NCBI GenBank assembly: GCA_029747015.1
Contig: JAKOGI010000563.1
Coordinates: 455,222 to 519,221, forward strand
DNA length: 64,000 bases
Direction: 5' to 3'
From: Carnegiea gigantea
Taxonomy: Eukaryota; Streptophyta; Magnoliopsida; Caryophyllales; Cactaceae
The translations under genes and the position numbers were made by a program. A model generated the notes under the pieces. It was not told the origin of the DNA and searched no databases. It saw nothing but the letters and a program-made list of their open reading frames with translations. Shown in pieces: positions 59,352-64,000 of this stretch (positions are counted from its first letter, which is position 1; each line of letters begins with the position of its first letter).

Positions 59352-61200
59352 CATGGTTATAACCGTTGGTTGCAGCGCACTGCTAATAGTTATTTGTTTG
59401 TTCGGTAAGTTAAGCATTGGCAAGTTATGTAAATCTACATATCGCTTTTCAGTATATCATGATGATTAGAATACTAAATTGTGAAATTGAAACCGAAATG
59501 GTAATTGGACGATTTGAGGTAGAACTATGAGTGGTTCGAAGTCCTATGGTTGGTTGCTATGTGAGGAGGGAGTCTAGGTTGTGATTACCATAATCGTGTG
59601 GATTGCGAGACTGTGTGTGGCTCATTGTGTTGAAATGATTATGAAGTGCTTGAATGTGTTATATATAAATCCCTCCCCTTTCATTATATTAAGATGCTTT
59701 ATGCGTGTGAAGGTTTTGTTTTGAAAAAGGATGTTTCTCGTGTTTCAAAACAATAGTACCCATGACTATTAGCAATCCATGGCCTGTTGTAGCTACACAA
59801 ACTTTGTTTTGGGAGTGAACTCGCTTGGACGGAGGAATCCTTAAAGAATTTGATTAAAAAGAAAGTGCGATGTATGAAAAATGATTTCGCTGTGAGAAGC
59901 AGCAGAATTATTAGCCGTTATGGCCAATACGCTTTCAATTGGCTAAGATAATGTGTTTCGGATAATATGTTATAAATGATGTTAGCCTAGGGGATAAGTT
60001 CTGGTACTAGGAAACTCTAATAGACCCTGACAAGGGTAATGGTCCGATATGTTATATATAGCCGTCCCAGGAGTAAGAGCTTAGTGTGAGCATTAGGTCT
60101 CACTATGGGGTTGAGAATAGATCTCACTCAATCAGCATCCTGTAATGATCTTATGCCAGAAGTATTTTCCTACTAAGTTAAGAAAAGTAGTTGGCTTTTG
60201 CCATTTTAAGTGTTTCGAAAGGAAAGAAAGTTTTCACGGGCCCTAAGAGGCCATATGGAATGAAATATGAAAAGCTTATAAGGGTTATTGTATGACCAAT
60301 ACGAAATGAAATCTCTTTTAAAAGAACAAGAACCTCAAGAGGTTAAGAAGAATATTTTTAAGGAAAGAAAGAAAGTTTTCTATGAATGCTTGATGAAATG
60401 ATTCCCAAGCATAGTTTAGTGTGGATTCTAATAACATGTAGCCGCATCCTTTTACTATATTAAACCTGTCTGATTAAAAATGCATGAATTGAGTAAGAAA
60501 GCTTCTAGCATGTTAAAAGTTCTATGAATGAAGGCATTTCTCCTGAATGAATGAACGTTTGACATGTGAATGGCCTACGAGTGTGTCACATAGCTTAATA
60601 TGATGATTGGTAATACATAAATGCTTGATACGTGGTTAGTATGAGTAGTATTGCTTGTAAATAGTTTTGTTTTAAGGAGTGGAGGAACACTCACTGAGCA
60701 TGTGATGGCTCACTCCATTTCCTTTCCCTTTTTCCCCAGGTGATGAATGAAAGGCCATGTCTACTTTCTAGGACTACCGGTCGTTTTGCAAGTGTTCCTG
60801 TGAAGCAGTGTTTATGAAGCTGCCTGATTTATTATTTTGGCTAAGGAAGTGTATGAAACAAGCATGTAGTGGCTCTGGCGGTATGTAAACCTATGTAAAT
60901 TATTTGAACAAGTATTTGTAAAGGCATAAGCCTCAACCCCGAGTGTGTGATTCGTGGGGAACTTCTAGTTTATTTTGAATATTGTTGTAAAGTCATAGAT
61001 ACCCCTTAAATTCGCAACGCGAATTTTGCAAACGTTGCAATTCTAGGCGGAACTCTTGCAGTTTCGTTCTACAAATTCCCTAGCTAACCTAGAGTTAGGT
61101 TGATTCTTTAAGAAACTCTTTAGTTACGACAGCCTTAGGGGTCCCCTTGGGGAGGGAATCCTGGCGGTGTGACATCTCTCAGGAGTAGAGGGGTGTTACA

Positions 61201-61560
61201 CTTCGCAATACTTAATCTACCAATCCCTTCAAAAGCAATGCAGGTTCTAAGTTTTTGTGATAGTCTCGTTAAGAGTTTCTTTCATTTCTTTCTTTTGCGG
61301 AAAAAAGACACAAAGGTACTTTAAGTTTTGTATAAACAACAAAAAGGCCCCTCACTTTTTAAAAATAACTATAGGGTACCTTGACTTTTGAAAAAACCAA
61401 CTGAAAGGATCATATTCACTGTTTACCTTATTTGCATGAACGCCCAAAACTTTTTATATTTACAAATCTACTCTCAATCCTTAAAAACTTACTTTTGAAA
61501 AATTTTAAATTGTATATGTGGTTTTTTGCTCACTAATAGATCTTGACGTCCTCTTTCAAA
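61201..61560 (+). other. Viral leader of the fourth copy
   Basis: This lies between the end of the LTR-like repeat and the primer site. It contains two or three degenerate repeats of the type AAAAAGGCCCCTCACTTTTT (about 61,340), comparable to the leader ends at 8,570-8,690 and 43,925-44,060. No promoter or polyadenylation signal is left upstream, because the LTR-like repeat cuts in. Confidence 0.5.
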
Positions 61561-61572
61561 TGGTATCAGAGT
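61561..61572 (+). other. tRNA-Met primer-binding site
   Basis: TGGTATCAGAGT matches the caulimovirid minus-strand primer site TGGTATCAGAGC except at the last base. It lies 79 bp before the first viral ORF, which is the expected place. Confidence 0.75.
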
Positions 61573-61650
61573 CATGTGCACAAAAATAATTAAGATAATT
61601 AAGCTAATTAATAACTAATTAAGCTAATTAAATGTGTTTAACTGTGATTA

Positions 61651-62034
61651 ATGCTTGAATCATCACCTGCTTGCCCTGGTCCTAATTATTCATATATCGT
61701 TCATTCACTTGAAGGTAATACCTTATTAGCACCTCAATTAAACTATATCACTGATATAATTTTAGAATTAAAAGTAGAAGTAGCTAAAATTAAGATTGAA
61801 CTGAAGGAGTTTAAGAATTAGTTAACTGTTGTTCATCTTTCTCTTATTAACGAAATTAGATATAGCGAAAAAGTTACTCCTAGTATTAGTCATCCCTTTC
61901 AGCATAAATATCCTTTTCAAAACCCCCAAAATAAAATTTCATTTCTGTTGCAAGAGATAAAAATCCAAAAAAAAGTAGGAGAAAAATCTGATGAAAAATC
62001 GACTGAAAAGAAAGAAAAAGAAGATGGAGTATGA
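61651..62034 (+). pseudogene. 5' ORF with coiled coil, virion-associated-like (copy 4)
   Basis: A 127-codon frame starts at ATG 61,651 and ends at TGA 62,032-62,034, with one internal TAG (61,819-61,821, codon 57). Residues about 30-56 form a heptad-like stretch (IILELKVEVAKIKIELKEF), and the C-terminus is rich in Lys and Glu. It overlaps the capsid ATG (62,024) by 11 nt, a usual caulimovirid arrangement. Length and coiled coil resemble the virion-associated protein, but this is inference. It is not seen in the other copies of the window, whose 5' ends are lost. Confidence 0.55.
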
Positions 62035-63598
62035 ACAATATACTCTTGAAGAGCTACAAAAAATGTTTGAAAAAGAACAAAATCCGGAAGAATTAAACAA
62101 AATCATGGGCGCAATTGGTGATAACTATGATGTTTTGTCTGATGATAATGAAGAAACCAATAATGTCTAATTAGAAGAAGAAATGTATCAGCAGATGAAT
62201 CTGATTAGTTTAGAAGATCTAAATGTGTTACCATTAGAAGAAATTAGAAGAAAACTTGATAACAAATATGGTAAATTGACTACTGAAAACGAAATCAATG
62301 AGATTGGAGAAGAAATCAACTTATATGAATCAGAGACAAACTTAGTTAAGAATGTCGTCCATAAACCTAAAGAATTTGGTGAACCATTTAGAAGAAATAC
62401 TCATTTCCTAAGACCTACGTACGTTCCAGCAGGACATACAAGCAATTTTTCCTTCGAGTTTATCCCAAGAAAAGCCACGACCTATGAAGAGATTGACTTT
62501 ACCCCAATTAGCCAAACTGGATATATCTTAAAAATTGATGGAGCCCGTAATAGAGAAGAAATATTTGAACACTGGAAAAGAGGAATGAATAGTGTCTTAA
62601 ACCTAAATACTATATGGACTGCGACAAACTTCCTGAATATATCGAGCATAGTTTCTCTGACACTGAAGCTGACTGGTATGATTCATCAAGTGAAGATGGT
62701 AAAAATACATTAAGAGTGATGAAACCACCAGCTGCTATGTTCAAAAGTTTGTGCAAAGAAATTGAAACTGAATTCATAGGAACAAAACTTGATTCTAAAG
62801 AAAAAGCAAGAGAATGGCAAAGAAAGATTAATAATATAGAATTATACGATATGAGATATTTGAAAAATTATATTGCTGAATTTAGTCAATATTATTACAA
62901 AATCGGGATAATGAAACCAACATTGGGATGTTTAATGACAAATTATCATATCCTATAAATTCCACAATTAATGAAAAATACATGGCATGACTTGAACGAA
63001 CAGATGTTGTTAATACCCTTGGTTGAAGAATTTTCTATTCACGAAAATGGGTCAATGAACAATGTCTTGATCTTCAAAGGCAAAAGAAGACTAAGAAGCA
63101 ATTCTTAACTTGTTGGGATTCACCTCACCAATGGAGAAAGGAACTTGAGAAGAGAAGAAAAAGAAAATTTTATTAAAAAAAAGAGCTTTAATAAGCAAAG
63201 AGGTGCGAAATATAGAAGAAAGTATTATAGCAAATCAAGTCCTAAAAAACATAGACTTTTTTGGAAAGCTGCTCACTGTCCCACAGGGAAAAATAACTGC
63301 AAATGCTAGGCATGCTGAAAAGTAAGGCATTATGCTAATAAATGTAAAAATAGGAAGAATAATAAACTGATTGAAACCTTAGGGAGCCTAGATTATGTTG
63401 AACTTAGTGAAGATGAGATATTAGACCTAACCGTAAATAACAACAATGGAATTGTTGAAATTATAATGGACAATGAATATAAAAAAAGTGATTATGAAGA
63501 AACAAGTCATAAGATGAAAAGTAGTTCAGTTATCCTTGGTGATCTTTAAGGAGAAGAGTTTGTTATAGACAATGATCATGAAGAAGTCAATGGAGATT
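62024..63598 (+). pseudogene. Capsid protein (copy 4)
   Basis: ATG 62,024 opens an acidic N-terminal region, with TAA at 62,168-62,170 (codon 49). The same frame is open again at 62,183-62,713, with RNTHFLRPTYVPAGH and ISQTGYILKIDGA. After a frameshift near 62,610 the core of the capsid domain is open at 62,614-62,958 (EKAREWQRKINNIELYD, a segment typical of caulimovirid capsids). The Lys-rich region follows at about 63,040-63,290, then the zinc knuckle (63,304-63,345), with its ligands kept but Trp changed to TAG and a further TGA. The acidic tail has TAA at 63,547-63,549 and then reads through TGG into the movement protein. Confidence 0.8.
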
Positions 63599-64000
63599 GG
63601 GTTCTTCCCATAATTCAAAAAGACATGATCTATAAAAAATTCATATTTCAATTAAAAAGTAAATACGTATGTGAAATAATGGAAGGAGATCTTGAGATAA
63701 AGAATTGTGAGCATGACATTGGGGAAGTTAATCTCATTAATTGAGAGAATATCCTTAAGCATAACAAGAATAGAAAGTATAGGTATATTCATGTCAGAAG
63801 TGTCCAAGTTCAAATCACTACATTACAATATTATGGAAAAGATATTGATCTTTACGCTTTACTCTCTGATATTAGGCATACCAAATTTAATAATCAAATT
63901 ATCACAAGAATAAAAATCAATTTATGTAATGAGTCAGTAGGATTCAATTGTCGACTTGGATATTATATGAGTCTAAATGATGAATTTGCTAAAAACTTCA
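63599..64000 (+). pseudogene. Movement protein, N-terminal part (copy 4, cut by window end)
   Basis: The frame is continuous with the capsid tail. It reads DMIYKKFIFQLKSKYVCEIM, then an INxENI-type segment with TGA at about 63,742, then KYRYIHVRSVQVQI (about 63,776-63,817) and LLSDIRHTKFNNQII, the core of a 30K-type movement protein. It is the least broken copy of this gene in the window and continues past position 64,000. Confidence 0.75.

Larger units (their letters stand above)
57780..61200 (+). mobile_element. Long LTR-like repeat, no coding domains (copy 2)
   Basis: It is homologous to the repeat at 16,620-20,391 from about 58,540 onward in the same order: ~69-bp subrepeats, a GTGAGGAGGGAGTCT segment, a CACTCACTGAGC segment (about 60,689), and a final G-rich GGGGTGTTACA ending at 61,200. 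No gag or pol is seen. The 5' end is uncertain; it includes a pyrimidine-rich, GC-rich leader (58,000-58,330). The virus leader of the fourth copy begins directly after its end. Confidence 0.5.

Noticed and set aside
59257..59469. 70-codon frame starting in the CT/TA microsatellite.
   Set aside because: The sequence is only repeat-encoded Leu-Ser and Tyr-Ile runs.
1..64000. CRISPR arrays, bacterial operons or phage genes.
   Set aside because: The repeats have no regular spacers, there are no ribosome-binding-site/ORF chains, and all recognisable coding sequence belongs to plant viruses and plant transposons.

Overview
The window looks like nuclear, repeat-rich DNA from a flowering plant, probably a dicot. 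It is AT-rich, has no long intact host gene that I can recognise, and is built from endogenous plant pararetrovirus (Caulimoviridae) copies, LTR-retrotransposon parts, DNA-transposon relics and simple repeats. All family calls come from motifs read by eye.

The main content is a set of same-orientation, defective copies of one caulimovirid family, all on the + strand. The pieces together show its layout: a tRNA-Met-type primer site (61,561), a 127-codon coiled-coil 5' ORF, a capsid protein with basic region, zinc knuckle and acidic tail, a movement protein read through from the capsid frame, then protease, reverse transcriptase and RNase H, a 3' ORF, and an intergenic promoter with TATA box and polyadenylation signal. 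Capsid before movement protein in one frame recalls Cavemovirus/Solendovirus-like members; the genus is not settled.

Layout. Positions 1-20,120 and 20,121-36,770 are two tandem units of a ~20.1-kb repeat. Each holds the end of a long LTR-like repeat, a remnant of a ~1-kb insertion, an 'A' virus copy (934-4,499; 21,059-24,690), a 'B' virus copy fused behind it (4,500-8,690; 24,690-28,810), about 7.5 kb of unidentified sequence (8,700-16,200; 28,820-36,380), and the 5' capsid fragment of the next A copy. The LTR-like repeat (about 16,620-20,391) interrupts the second A copy. A third A copy (36,385-41,800) lacks that LTR, carries the full ~1-kb insertion, and ends in a diverged 'C' 3' end (42,358-44,080). 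A fourth copy (61,201 to the window end) is the least rearranged 5' half.

The region 44,100-61,200 is a transposon mosaic: a decayed MULE transposase (44,100-45,540), an LTR with primer site (to 48,149), a SIRE/Maximus-like Ty1/copia remnant (48,655-~50,890), another Ty1/copia pol remnant (52,190-54,030), a possible SINE, tandem LTR/primer-site fragments, two degenerate short-motif tracts, a 342-bp hAT-type MITE with 8-bp target duplication, and a second LTR-like repeat (57,780-61,200).

No virus copy can make a full set of proteins: stops, frameshifts and lost catalytic residues affect each. Many lesions are C-to-T or G-to-A, as expected from decay of methylated DNA. Lesions shared by all three A copies show that they arose by duplication of one already broken copy.
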